A stretch of 30,739 nt of DNA, taken from NCBI GenBank assembly GCA_039028975.1, contig JBCCHB010000184.1, positions 1-30,739 on the forward strand, read 5' to 3'. The stretch comes from JAHBNG01 sp039028975. GTDB lineage: Bacteria; Chloroflexota; Anaerolineae; Caldilineales; Caldilineaceae. Made by a program: the position numbers and the translations under genes. Positions 1 to 8,106 of this stretch are shown one piece after another (positions within the stretch are counted from its first letter, which is position 1; each line of letters starts with the position of its first letter). Under the pieces are notes generated by a model. The model saw only the letters and a list, made by a program, of their open reading frames with translations, was not told the origin of the DNA and made no database searches.

Positions 1-1
1 C

Positions 2-304
2 AAAGGCTATTTCTTTGACTAAGGTCTTCGTCCTACTCATAAAGCCGAAATTATTCATCTCTATGAACAAGGCGTTGATGAAGCTGACATTGCTTTGAGA
101 ACACAGCATTCCCCCACCAGTGTCGGCAACTACATTCGTGGTTATGAACGAGTCATGGCTTTGGTTCAGCGCTCTACCCCGCTTTCAACCATGGCTTATT
201 TGCTCAATATGCAAGCTGATCTCGTTCGTCAATATATTCACTTGTTACGTATTTATCAACCCGATTCACTCCCTTTTTTGGATTCTCCCGATTTGGGGGC
301 TTGA
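2..304 (+). pseudogene. DUF1670-like protein, C-terminal fragment with internal stop
   Basis: An open frame enters from the left edge and continues to the TGA at 302-304, but a TAA at 20-22 interrupts it. The readable part after the stop begins GLRPTHKAEIIHLYEQG and continues through a segment with TQHSPTSVGNYIRGYERV. That pattern resembles the C-terminal part of DUF1670 proteins, which are common in Chloroflexota and archaea and look like transposase or DNA-binding relatives; their function is not established. No good start codon follows the stop, so this is more likely a decayed gene end (for example Leu TTA changed to TAA) than a separate small gene. The 5' part lies outside the window. 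The family call is from memory of the motif and is moderately sure. Confidence 0.45.
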
Positions 305-698
305 CAAACGTGCAATTTTGCACTATCTCGGTTTCTGACATAAGTAAGGTGAACTGTTACCTGCATCCATTCCTCCTTTTTAGCACGAGAATAAGTAGAC
401 CATTGTAGGGCTACGCCAGCGCCATGCCTCGTGCCGCATGTGGGCGGGCTCATTGAACGCTTGCGGTCTATCCTGCCGTGAAAAAAGTCGAAAGTCTCAA
501 GTCCGGGGTCCGAAGTCAGTTGCCACGGATATAGACTCTGGACCCTGAACTCTGAACTCTGGACCCTGGACTCTGAACCCCGAACTCTGGACCCAGGACT
601 CTGAACCCTGAACCCTGAACTCTGAACCCTGAACTCTGGACCCTGAACTAATTTTCATCCTGCCCTGAAAATAACAGGGATTATTTGTGCCCTGTTCC
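305..698. other. Intergenic region with tandem repeat
   Basis: This 394-bp stretch lies between the DUF1670-like fragment and the MATE gene stop. Its only clear structure is the heptanucleotide repeat at 535-646. The remaining sequence shows no convincing gene, RNA or terminator. Confidence 0.6.
535..646 (+). repeat. Heptanucleotide tandem repeat (ACYCTGR), 16 units
   Basis: Sixteen consecutive 7-bp units fit ACYCTGR or differ by one base (for example ACTCTGG, ACCCTGA, ACTCTGA). Units at 577-583 (ACCCCGA) and 591-597 (ACCCAGG) are the divergent ones. The array runs without phase slips from 535 to 646 and ends in ACTA. Since 7 is not a multiple of 3, the array would encode different repeats in each frame; the apparent Gly-Ser-Glu-Val-Gln reading frame on the minus strand is an artefact. 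Heptameric short tandem repeats of this kind are known from cyanobacterial intergenic DNA. Confidence 0.9.
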
Positions 699-2069
699 TC
701 AACCAACTTCTATATTTTTCCAACGCCCAGAACGGAATCGAATCAAGTAGATTGCCGTTTTACTACCTAGGTAGGTTACGGCCCCTAACCAGCCTCCACC
801 GACACCTGCTTCAAAGATAAAGAGGAGCGTCCAGGCTAATGGAAGAAACAGACCCAATGCCAAAATCGAGCGGACCCACATGGTAAAGGTTGTGTCGCCA
901 GCACCATTGAGCGCCCCAGCCACTACGATGCCCATTGCATCCACTATCTGATAAACCGCCATCAACGTCAAAATAATAGCTCCCGCGGCTATGACAGTCT
1001 CATCTTGGCTAAAGACACTGATAAGGAGTTCTGGTACAAAAAAGTAAACCAAACCAATACAACCCATACTGGTCATGGCCAATACCATGGCTCTATATCC
1101 TACCTTTTCTGCGCTGCCTGGATCTTTGGCACCCAAATATTGGGAAATCAGGCTGGAAGTTGCCATACTAATGCCAATTCCCAATGTGAAAGAGATACTC
1201 ATAAACTGGAGTGCAATCTGATTGGCGGCCAGTACATTCGCACCAAGACGCCCCATCAATGTCAGAAAAACGCTGAAAGAGGCAATTTCAATAAAGTCAC
1301 CTAGCCCCATAGGGACACCGATGCGTAGCACATTGCGTATTTCTGGCCAAGAAACCAGCCGCGCTTTCCCTGTACCATACAGCTTCCGACTCTCTGGATT
1401 CCATAAGATGAATGCGCTAAGTGTTGCATTGAGCAAGTTGGCGATGACTGTGGCATAGGCAGCACCTTGTACACCTAAAGCTGGTGCCCCAAGATTGCCC
1501 AAGACAAAGACCCAATCCAGAAATATATTGAATAGCACAGTCACCCAAGCCAAGATCATGGGCGTACGGGAATCACCACGGCCAACCATGAACCCCCAAA
1601 CCACTGTGCTAAACATGAGCAAAGGGATTTCGAAGGCTCGTATTTGCAAATAGATAGTGGCAAAGATACCCACATCTGGACTGTCTACTGGTGCTGCGTA
1701 ACCCATTAGCCAACTAAAAAACCAAGGCAACCCAAAGACTGGCAAACTAAACCAAACAATGGTATTGAGGCATCGCCAGATCGCGATACCGATCTTGGCA
1801 TTGTCCCCCCCGCCATGTGCTCGCCCGACAAAGATCATTGTACTGTTGGCAATGTTGCGAAAAAGCATCATGACACTAAAGTAGATCACACTACCTAATG
1901 CTACCGCAGCCAGAGCGTCTGTGCCGATCTGCGAAACAAAGTATGTATCGGTAACGCCCAAGAGGGTCTGAGACATATTTTGGAGCATCAGTGGTATGGC
2001 CATAGCGAGAATCTGCCACATCAGGCTCCTTTCAGGTTGAAGTTTGGGGGATTCTTGTGCAACTTGCAA
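699..2069 (-). CDS. MATE family multidrug/cation efflux transporter
   Basis: A 456-residue, very hydrophobic protein with the length and about 12-helix pattern of the MATE (NorM/DinF-like) family, which exports drugs or metabolites across the inner membrane against Na+ or H+. The first helix carries LAMAIPLMLQNMSQTLLG followed by VTDTYFVSQIG, the usual N-terminal MATE signature; a second-half equivalent is GVPMGLGDFIEIASFSVF. Two starts are possible. A TTG at 2069 has AAAGGAA eight bases upstream and gives a 16-residue cytoplasmic tail. An ATG at 2021 has AAAGGAG four bases upstream but would begin directly in helix 1. I keep the longer form. The gene is divergent from the amidase, and hairpin element A lies upstream in the same orientation. 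The substrate cannot be read from sequence. Confidence 0.88.
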   Translation of the reverse strand: MQVAQESPKLQPERSLMWQILAMAIPLMLQNMSQTLLGVTDTYFVSQIGTDALAAVALGSVIYFSVMMLFRNIANSTMIFVGRAHGGGDNAKIGIAIWRCLNTIVWFSLPVFGLPWFFSWLMGYAAPVDSPDVGIFATIYLQIRAFEIPLLMFSTVVWGFMVGRGDSRTPMILAWVTVLFNIFLDWVFVLGNLGAPALGVQGAAYATVIANLLNATLSAFILWNPESRKLYGTGKARLVSWPEIRNVLRIGVPMGLGDFIEIASFSVFLTLMGRLGANVLAANQIALQFMSISFTLGIGISMATSSLISQYLGAKDPGSAEKVGYRAMVLAMTSMGCIGLVYFFVPELLISVFSQDETVIAAGAIILTLMAVYQIVDAMGIVVAGALNGAGDTTFTMWVRSILALGLFLPLAWTLLFIFEAGVGGGWLGAVTYLGSKTAIYLIRFRSGRWKNIEVG

Positions 2070-2110
2070 TATATAATTCCTTTAGGCACAGAATAAGCGA
2101 ACGTGAATAG

Positions 2111-2208
2111 TTGAGGTCGCTGTTCCTATACGGCGGTCGTTTTGAAAACAGGTGTTCTTCGAAGCTCTCCCAGAGAGACCAAACGCCCGTTTTCAAACGG
2201 AGCTGAGT
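2111..2208 (-). repeat. Dispersed hairpin element, copy A
   Basis: Read on the minus strand this begins ACTCAGCTCCGTTTGAAAAC and ends in CGACCGCCGTATAGGA plus a CCTCAAC tail. The arms TTTGAAAACGGGCGTT and AACACCTGTTTTCAAA pair at 14 of 16 positions around a CTCTCT-rich middle. The same layout recurs at 9420-9507 and 21724-21818. Here it sits in the MATE/amidase divergent spacer, pointing towards the MATE gene. Confidence 0.7.
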
Positions 2209-2365
2209 AAAATGAAACGCCTACACTCTTTATGACTCATTCTGTACTAGTGTGCAAAACCATAAGTCTACATCCTTCTTGCGTTGTGGGCCAACTGGGC
2301 GCTATAGTTAGTCTGATAATCGATTCATATAGAGTTTCTTCAGCTCATCATCAGGAGACTTATCC

Positions 2366-3781
2366 ATGACCGAACTTGCCATGCAGTCCCTCACTGAAGT
2401 TGCCAAAGTACTTCACGCTGGTACCCTCTCTCCCATCGAACTTACTCGTACTATGTTAGAGCGCATTGAGCGCGAGGACAGCCGTTTCCATAGCTATGTG
2501 ACGGTCTTGTCTGATGTGGCGTTGGCTCAAGCTAAGGTGGCTGAAGAGGAAATTCGAGCAGGACAGATTCGAGGCCCGTTACACGGCATACCCATTGCCG
2601 TCAAGGATCTTTGCTTTACCAAAGGGATTGCTACGAGTTGTGGTTCGCAAATGTTTACCGATTGGATTCCTGATGTTGATGCAACGGTCGTCACCAAGCT
2701 GGCTGATGCAGGGGCCATTTTGCTCGGCAAACTTCATATGACCGAGTTTGCCCTGCGCTGGCATCACCCCTATCGCCCCATTCCACTGAATCCATGGGGA
2801 AAGGATCTTTGGCCAGGTGTTTCGTCCAGTGGTTCGGGCGTGGCAACGGCAGCTGGGCTCTGTTTTGGTTCACTGGGGAGTGATACAGGAGGATCGATTC
2901 GTTTTCCGGCAGCCTCTTGTGGGATCGTTGGACTCAAGCCAACCTATGGTCGTGTTAGTCGCTATGGTGTCTTTCCGCTGGGAGAATCCCTGGATCACAT
3001 TGGCCCGCTGACTCGGCGAACGGCTGATGCCGCAGCCATGCTGGGTGCTATCGCTGGATATGACCCACTGGATGCAACCTCTAGCGTATGCCCTGTTCCT
3101 GATTACATGGCAACGCTAGAAGAAGGAGTGAACGAGCTGCGTATTGGTGTAGATGATACGTATATCACCGAAGGTGTTCATCCAGAAGTCAGCGCGTCAG
3201 TACAGCAAGCCATTCGGGTACTTGTGGAGATGGGCGCGCAGGTTGTGGAGGTAACGGTGCCAGGTATTTCAGCGGTATTGGATGCTTGGTATCCCATGAC
3301 TGCTGCCGAGGCTGCCGCAGCCCATGAAGAATTCTTCCCAGATCGGGCAAATGAATATGGTCCCTTCCGGCAACTTTTAGAAGATGGTACCCAATTGCGT
3401 GCTCAGGATTACGCCAAAGCCCACTTCGTCCGCGAGGAATTTGCTAGTCGCTTGGCCCCCATCTTTAACCAGATCGATCTACTCATCTGTCCCACAATCT
3501 CAACGCCGACGCCGCGCATGGATGCAGAAGGGAATGCCGTTATGGAAGCTATGGGAGATAACGATAGCTATGTGCGGACCCGTTTCACCTATCCCTTCAA
3601 CTTTAGCCGTAACCCGACATTGTCGTTGCCCTGTGGGGTCAGTAACGACGGGCGACCAATTAGCCTCCAATTTGTGGGGCGCCACTTTGATGAAGCAACC
3701 CTCTTCCGAGCTGGCCATGCCTTTGAGCAAGCGACTGAATGGCACAAAAAGAGAGGAATGTTGATAGGGAATGGTGGATAG
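2366..3781 (+). CDS. Amidase signature family hydrolase (GatA-like)
   Basis: A 471-residue amidase-signature enzyme, which hydrolyses or transfers an amide through a Ser-cisSer-Lys triad. The triad is visible: Lys80 in GIPIAVKDL, Ser153 in the GVSSSGSGVA stretch, and nucleophile Ser177 in GSDTGGSIRFPAA. The 24-residue gap between the two serines is the family spacing. Length fits single-domain amidases and GatA. No gatB or gatC is adjacent, so a stand-alone amidase of unknown substrate is more likely than the tRNA amidotransferase subunit. The ATG at 2366 follows a Shine-Dalgarno-like AGGAG at 2351-2355. The stop codon lies inside a GGTGGAT heptad repeat, so the last few residues (IGNGG) may come from repeat expansion rather than from the ancestral gene end. 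Confidence 0.9.
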   Translation: MTELAMQSLTEVAKVLHAGTLSPIELTRTMLERIEREDSRFHSYVTVLSDVALAQAKVAEEEIRAGQIRGPLHGIPIAVKDLCFTKGIATSCGSQMFTDWIPDVDATVVTKLADAGAILLGKLHMTEFALRWHHPYRPIPLNPWGKDLWPGVSSSGSGVATAAGLCFGSLGSDTGGSIRFPAASCGIVGLKPTYGRVSRYGVFPLGESLDHIGPLTRRTADAAAMLGAIAGYDPLDATSSVCPVPDYMATLEEGVNELRIGVDDTYITEGVHPEVSASVQQAIRVLVEMGAQVVEVTVPGISAVLDAWYPMTAAEAAAAHEEFFPDRANEYGPFRQLLEDGTQLRAQDYAKAHFVREEFASRLAPIFNQIDLLICPTISTPTPRMDAEGNAVMEAMGDNDSYVRTRFTYPFNFSRNPTLSLPCGVSNDGRPISLQFVGRHFDEATLFRAGHAFEQATEWHKKRGMLIGNGG

Positions 3782-3923
3782 GGGCTGGTGGATGGTGGAT
3801 GGTGGATGGCTGTGTCGTCCTGAATATAATTGACAGAAAACCACCGACCACCAACCACCGACTACCAACCACCGACCACTGACCACCGACCACTGACCAC
3901 CGACCACTGACCACCGACCACTC
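3773..3923. repeat. Paired heptad repeats around a GTGTCGTCCT core
   Basis: On the left are GGTGGAT units (3773-3779, 3787-3793, 3794-3800, 3801-3807). On the right, twelve ACCACYG-like units run without a break from 3840 to 3923. Between them lies TGTGTCGTCCTGAATATAAT followed by TGACA. GGTGG and CCACC arms make the whole unit a potential long hairpin. A related, inverted copy of the core with the same kind of flanks is at 18424-18510. The first left unit overlaps the amidase stop codon. Confidence 0.8.
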
Positions 3924-4085
3924 TGTGTAACACCCTCGCCTATAATGGGTAGGAGAGGATGTCCGCAAACAAACGGTTAACCAATTTGGCAGATTTTGGG
4001 ACGCCACTGTCTGCCATATATAGTCCGCCAGAAAAGTCTTGTCCCGACTCTTCACCAATCCGCTCTGCGAAACTCCAAGAAGGGA

Positions 4086-4150
4086 GGGCATGCCCATCTT
4101 CATGGGTATAAGCTTCCCGTCTTCACGGGAACAAGTTTTTTCTGGCCATC
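4086..4150 (+). repeat. Small-hairpin repeat, copy 1 (two hairpin units)
   Basis: Two tandem units, CCCATCTTCATGGGTATAAG and CCCGTCTTCACGGGAACAAG, are followed by TTTTTTCTGGCCATC. Each unit is a short stem with a TCTTCA-type loop. The second unit keeps pairing by changing both sides (AT...AT to GT...AC). Related copies are at 7761-7820, 15819-15860 and 18313-18354. The copy lies upstream of the sigma factor gene, which argues that the in-frame codons before 4200 are not part of that gene. Confidence 0.75.
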
Positions 4151-4199
4151 TATAAAACAAATGCATTCATTGCATGGAGCAATAGAAGGTAACGCACCT

Positions 4200-4901
4200 A
4201 TGCGTTTATTTCAAACATTCACTTCCGGTCTGCAAGAACCAGCGCAGGAACCTATTCGAGGCTCTAGACAAGAGCACAAAACGCACAAACAGTTGTCACT
4301 TTGGTCGAGCTTAACCGATCAGATTCTGTCCACCTATCTAGCTATTGGAACAGCAGATGAACAATCCCGGGCCTTTGACGTCCTATACGAGCGGTACGAG
4401 AAAAAGATTCGGAATTATATTCTAAAGCAGCTGAACTACAATGAGGAAGATAGCCTGGAAGCCATCGGCGACACTTGGCTTCTCTTCTGGCGAGAGCGAG
4501 CCTCGTTTGCCTGGCGCAACGATAGCCAAGCCGAGAATCCTCTCCAATCCTGGCTCTACGGTATCGCTCGCAACCGAGTTAAGAGTAGGGTCCGTCAGAA
4601 TCAACGCGACCGAGAGCATGTATCCGCTGTGTCGCTGGAAACGATGGCCAATTTTATCCAGGCTAGGCTAGAAGATGGTCAGCCAGAGCGAGCGGATGAA
4701 TCGCTTCGTCAACAGGCAAATGTACGATTTAACCAAATCATGAAGCAGCTAAACCCCACCGAACAGCAGATCGTGACCTTGCGTTACTACAAAGGACTCT
4801 CCTATACCGACATTAGCCAGCAGTTGGGTAAATCCTCTGGTGCCGTTCGCACCGCCCACACCCGCCTTATACAGAAGCTCCGCAAAACGTTGGAGTCGTA
4901 A
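4200..4901 (+). CDS. ECF-like RNA polymerase sigma factor (sigma-70 family)
   Basis: A 233-residue sigma factor with only regions 2 and 4, as in ECF sigma factors that redirect RNA polymerase to a small regulon. Region 2 spans about residues 57-136 (FDVLYERYEKKIRNYIL, then WLYGIARNRVKSRVRQ). Region 4 spans about 175-230, with its helix-turn-helix in GLSYTDISQQLGKSSGAVRTA. The frame is open upstream to 3996, but that part reads through a dispersed repeat. I choose the ATG at 4200, preceded by AGAAGGT; an ATG at 4161 is less likely. The N-terminal ~50 residues before region 2 are unusual and unassigned. The next gene begins 5 bp after the stop, so the two are surely cotranscribed, and its membrane protein is the natural candidate for controlling this factor. 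Confidence 0.88.
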   Translation: MRLFQTFTSGLQEPAQEPIRGSRQEHKTHKQLSLWSSLTDQILSTYLAIGTADEQSRAFDVLYERYEKKIRNYILKQLNYNEEDSLEAIGDTWLLFWRERASFAWRNDSQAENPLQSWLYGIARNRVKSRVRQNQRDREHVSAVSLETMANFIQARLEDGQPERADESLRQQANVRFNQIMKQLNPTEQQIVTLRYYKGLSYTDISQQLGKSSGAVRTAHTRLIQKLRKTLES

Positions 4902-4906
4902 TAGAC

Positions 4907-7627
4907 ATGAATGATCACTACCAGGAACTTGGTAAAGTTCTCAAAACCTATACCCAATCAATAAGTGCCTTAGATGACAAACCTGTAGATGCCCAGCCTG
5001 GGCCGCTTGCCTTTGGCGAATACCTAAGTGCAGCCATTGATGCGTCAGGATTGCTACGCTCGAAGGTAGCAGAAGCTGCTGGGCTGACACTTGTTACCCT
5101 CTATGCCCTAGAACGAGGGCTCATTCCTGCCCAGGAGATCCAGCGCGAAACCATTGGGAAGCTGGCACAAATCTTGCAAGAGGAAGCCACGCTATTTGAT
5201 CTCTTGTTCGAGCAAGATACGCCAAACAGACCCTCATTTCACCAAGATGTAACGGAAAAAGATGAAGAGGAACAACAATTATCGCTTCTATTAACAGATG
5301 GAGAGCAAGTTCAACCCTTAGCGAGGTCCTCCATGAATAAGCATAGTCCGAACAGATCAGCCACATCCGCAAGTGGCTCCCAGAGGACTGGAAGAATCTT
5401 TCGTTTTTCCCAGGTGAGTAGACAATCGAAGTCATTTATGGTAGCGAGTACACTTGCTGCAGCACTCGTCTTCGTTGTCCTACTTATTAACAGAAGCACC
5501 TTTCTGGTTCCAGCGCAAACTGGCTCAAGCAATATTCATCTTGAAAGTTTAACGATACTTGCGACAGCAGAAATGGCATCCACAGTCGTCCCACAAGCAC
5601 AAAATGCTTCCGAGCATCTGAGACAAGACTCATCCAACACTTCTGCTCAGATAAATCTTTCTCAGGAGAATAGCGTAAATACAAGCGCCTCGCAAAGGAT
5701 GGCCATACAGCCAACGTTACCTAATCCAACCGCAACCCCAGTAGCCATCGCACAATCTCTACCATCAATCCAAAATTCCGTTCAGAGTTCTGCCCCAAAG
5801 CGCGGTGCAGCGGATGCAGTTGTGGAAGAGGCAGCAGCAGTGCCAGCGCCAGCGGCCGCCGTGGCAGCAGCGTCAGAGCCTGAGAGCAACAGAGGTGTTT
5901 TTCTATCTCAAACAGAATCAGAGCAAGTATCTCAGGCCGCATTGCCCACAGCGTCCCCAACACCGTTATCAACAGCTACACCCGCGCCCCCCACGCCTGC
6001 TTCTGAGTCGCTTATTGTCAATCAGAATTTGGCTCAACAGACGGATCTGTCCGGCCTAAACTCATCTCAACAGCAAAACGCCTACCCAAAACCAGCTACG
6101 GGGAATGTCGTGACAGATGAAGCTTTCACTGTCTCCATCACCACCCAAGATGGAACCATCATCTACCAAGGGTCAGAAATTCCGGCGAATTTGAGAGCAA
6201 ACTATGCTTACGCATTTACGAATCGAACCTCTACGCCCAGTAATATGATCTTCTATGATTACGGGGTCAATTCCTTTATGCCCACTGCAGCGGACAATCT
6301 TTCGACCTTCGCCGTGGATGTCGATACAGGATCCTATAGCATTGTACGTAACTACATCGACCAGGGGCTTCTACCACCGCCCGATGCGGTACGAGTGGAA
6401 GAGTTTGTTAACTACTTTGATTATGGTTACGCCATTCCGAGTAAGGAAGAAGTCTTTACCATTCAAATGGATCAGGCTAGCTCACCCTTCACTGAGGTGA
6501 CCGCTGATCCGAGCAACGTCCAGATGCTGCGCATTGGCATTCAAGGATATGAAGTCTTGGAGTCGGAACGGCCAGATGTGGCTCTCACCTTTGTGATTGA
6601 CGTCTCTGGTTCTATGAATGATGGGGGGCGGCTTACCTTAGTCAAGCGAGCACTAACACTCTTGGTAGAGCAGTTGCGCCCAACTGACTCGGTGGGAATT
6701 ATCGTCTACAGTACCAATGCACGGCTTCTGCTACCATCTACGAAGGGAACTGAAAAGAATCTCATCCTAGATGCCATCTATTCACTTCAGCCAGAAGACT
6801 CGACCAATGTGGCCGAAGGATTGCAATTGGGGTATGAGCAGGCTTGGGGTCGGTTCAATGAACGGGCTGTTAATCGAGTAATTTTGGTCTCTGATGGGGT
6901 GGCCAACGTCGGTGCAACCGATCCGGAGGCCGTTTTGCAGCAGATTACCCAATATGCGGATCGAGGCATCCCTTTAACCACTGTGGGTGTCGGCATGGGT
7001 AATTACAACGATGTCTTGATGGAGCAGATGGCCAATCGGGGCAATGGTACCTATTCTTATGTAGATACCATCGACGAGGCACAGCGGATCTTTGTGGATG
7101 AGCTGACGGGTACCTTACTCACCATTGCCAAGGATACCAAAGTGCAAGTCGACTTCAATCCGGATATTGTGAGCCGCTACCGCTTGCTTGGTTACGAGAA
7201 TCGGGACGTGGCCGATGAAGATTTTCGCAATGACACAGTTGATGCTGGGGAGGTTGGTGCCGGACACAGCGTCACGGCCCTGTACGAAGTGATGCTCCAT
7301 CCTGAAGCCGAAGGGACTCTGGCTACGGTTGCTCTCCGCTGGCAGGATCCCGAGACCGATGAGGTCATTGAAGTGGATAAGGCCATAACAGTTTCTCCCC
7401 AGCTCATTGAATTGGCTGAGACCCCTCTGAACTTTCAGCTAGCCGTCGTGGCCGCAGAGTTTGCCGAATCGCTACGGAGCAGCGTTTGGGTTCAAGATCA
7501 GGAACATGCTCAGGAGATATCTGCAACCTTGCTACAAGCCGCAAACCGTTTGGCCGACTTACTAGTCGATGATCCCAAAGCAATGGAGTTGGTGCAGTTA
7601 ATCAAGCAGAGCGAGAGGTTGAGATAG
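4907..7627 (+). CDS. HTH - transmembrane - YfbK-type VWA domain protein, putative sigma-factor partner
   Basis: A 906-residue fusion. Residues ~36-100 look like an XRE-type helix-turn-helix (SKVAEAAGLTLVTLYALERG). A single membrane helix lies at ~178-197, followed by a long low-complexity Ala/Pro/Ser/Thr region to ~400. Residues ~444-540 match the YfbK N-terminal von Willebrand region (FAVDVDTGSYSIVRNYI). A VWA domain spans ~556-720, and a DUF3520-like C-terminal region (RLLGYENRDVADEDF, AGEVGAGHSVTALYEV) runs to the end. The MIDAS metal site is complete: Asp565-x-Ser567-x-Ser569, Thr633 and Asp663. YfbK proteins are normally lipoproteins without a DNA-binding domain. Topology implies the HTH inside and the VWA outside. 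Sitting 5 bp after the sigma factor, it occupies the position of an anti-sigma factor, although no known anti-sigma domain is seen. The regulatory role is inference. Confidence 0.85.
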   Translation: MNDHYQELGKVLKTYTQSISALDDKPVDAQPGPLAFGEYLSAAIDASGLLRSKVAEAAGLTLVTLYALERGLIPAQEIQRETIGKLAQILQEEATLFDLLFEQDTPNRPSFHQDVTEKDEEEQQLSLLLTDGEQVQPLARSSMNKHSPNRSATSASGSQRTGRIFRFSQVSRQSKSFMVASTLAAALVFVVLLINRSTFLVPAQTGSSNIHLESLTILATAEMASTVVPQAQNASEHLRQDSSNTSAQINLSQENSVNTSASQRMAIQPTLPNPTATPVAIAQSLPSIQNSVQSSAPKRGAADAVVEEAAAVPAPAAAVAAASEPESNRGVFLSQTESEQVSQAALPTASPTPLSTATPAPPTPASESLIVNQNLAQQTDLSGLNSSQQQNAYPKPATGNVVTDEAFTVSITTQDGTIIYQGSEIPANLRANYAYAFTNRTSTPSNMIFYDYGVNSFMPTAADNLSTFAVDVDTGSYSIVRNYIDQGLLPPPDAVRVEEFVNYFDYGYAIPSKEEVFTIQMDQASSPFTEVTADPSNVQMLRIGIQGYEVLESERPDVALTFVIDVSGSMNDGGRLTLVKRALTLLVEQLRPTDSVGIIVYSTNARLLLPSTKGTEKNLILDAIYSLQPEDSTNVAEGLQLGYEQAWGRFNERAVNRVILVSDGVANVGATDPEAVLQQITQYADRGIPLTTVGVGMGNYNDVLMEQMANRGNGTYSYVDTIDEAQRIFVDELTGTLLTIAKDTKVQVDFNPDIVSRYRLLGYENRDVADEDFRNDTVDAGEVGAGHSVTALYEVMLHPEAEGTLATVALRWQDPETDEVIEVDKAITVSPQLIELAETPLNFQLAVVAAEFAESLRSSVWVQDQEHAQEISATLLQAANRLADLLVDDPKAMELVQLIKQSERLR

Positions 7628-7760
7628 AGGGTTGAGATAAAAGATTGAGCTTGTGGTACCTTTCGTCTCAACGCTCATCAATCGGCCAGAATCCGCTGGG
7701 CTGTTTGACAGTCCCCTCTTTCTGCATGATAATGCTCTCATATATTCTAGCATAGTCCGA

Positions 7761-7820
7761 AACGGGACTTACCCCCATCATAGCGGGGATAAGTCCCGTT
7801 TTCATGGGGACAAGTCTCGC
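7761..7820 (+). repeat. Small-hairpin repeat, copy 2 (two hairpin units)
   Basis: Two tandem units: CCCCATCATAGCGGGGATAAG, whose CCCC and GGGG arms pair, and CCCGTTTTCATGGGGACAAG. They parallel the two units of the copy at 4086-4150, including the AYAAG that closes each unit. This copy is the most diverged of the four and lacks the CTGGCCATC tail. Confidence 0.6.
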
Positions 7821-7890
7821 CTGTATAGGAAAAAACCCTATATAGCACATGAAGGCATAGGTAGATGCAGAGATAAAAGTTTGGGCAATT

Positions 7891-7989
7891 GTAGCCCGTC
7901 CTTGTAGGGCGGTGGACGTCAAGAATCCGTGAGTTTCACTTGGAACAGGTTGATTACGCCACCTTCCCCGCCCAAAATGGACGGGCTAC
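7891..7989. repeat. Inverted repeat with GTAGCCCGTCC ends
   Basis: The left arm (7891-7912) starts GTAGCCCGTCC and ends GGGCGG. The right arm (7968-7989) starts CCGCCC and ends GGACGGGCTAC. The 22-bp arms match at 17 positions, with the mismatches confined to the middle five, and enclose 55 bp with no gene. The small size and inverted ends suggest a MITE-like element, but no target duplication was identified. Confidence 0.65.
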
Positions 7990-8010
7990 GATAACTGTGT
8001 TATTTTTTAC

Positions 8011-8056
8011 GCCATTACTGCCCTACCCCGATATAAGTGGCTAGGGCAGTAATGGC
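8011..8056. promoter_or_regulatory. Perfect 15-bp hairpin in leader of permease gene
   Basis: GCCATTACTGCCCTA (8011-8025) and its exact reverse complement (8042-8056) flank a 16-base loop. The hairpin ends 50 bp before the TTG start of the permease. It is not followed by a T-run, so it is not an ordinary terminator. It could be a leader RNA structure, a regulator binding site, or another small repeat. Confidence 0.5.
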
Positions 8057-8106
8057 ACTGTGCGACCGTTTCCCGAAGAGAGCAATAAAGAACTGGAAAA
8101 ATTTCT

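Larger units (their letters stand above)
7628..8106. other. Gene-free spacer with three repeat structures
   Basis: This 479-bp spacer has no convincing gene. It starts with GGTTGAGAT repeated just at and after the VWA stop (7616-7645). It then holds the small-hairpin repeat at 7761-7820, the GTAGCCCGTCC inverted repeat at 7891-7989, and a perfect 15-bp hairpin at 8011-8056 just before the permease gene. Confidence 0.65.

Noticed and set aside
535..646. CRISPR array
   Set aside because: Units are 7 bp and contiguous with no spacers; the same holds for 3840-3923.
497..706. Minus-strand frame with repeated Gly-Ser-Glu-Phe-Arg-Val-Gln
   Set aside because: It is only a translation of the heptanucleotide array.
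2366..3781. gatA of the tRNA-dependent amidotransferase
   Set aside because: The amidase signature fits, but gatB and gatC are not adjacent and the sequence alone does not separate GatA from other amidases.
3996..4199. N-terminal extension of the sigma factor gene
   Set aside because: These codons read through the dispersed small-hairpin repeat and resemble no sigma domain; ATG 4200 has its own ribosome site.
5805..6059. Gln/Arg/Pro-rich frame
   Set aside because: Shadow frame of the low-complexity linker of the VWA protein.
8011..8056. Rho-independent terminator
   Set aside because: The stem is strong, but no T-run follows on either strand.
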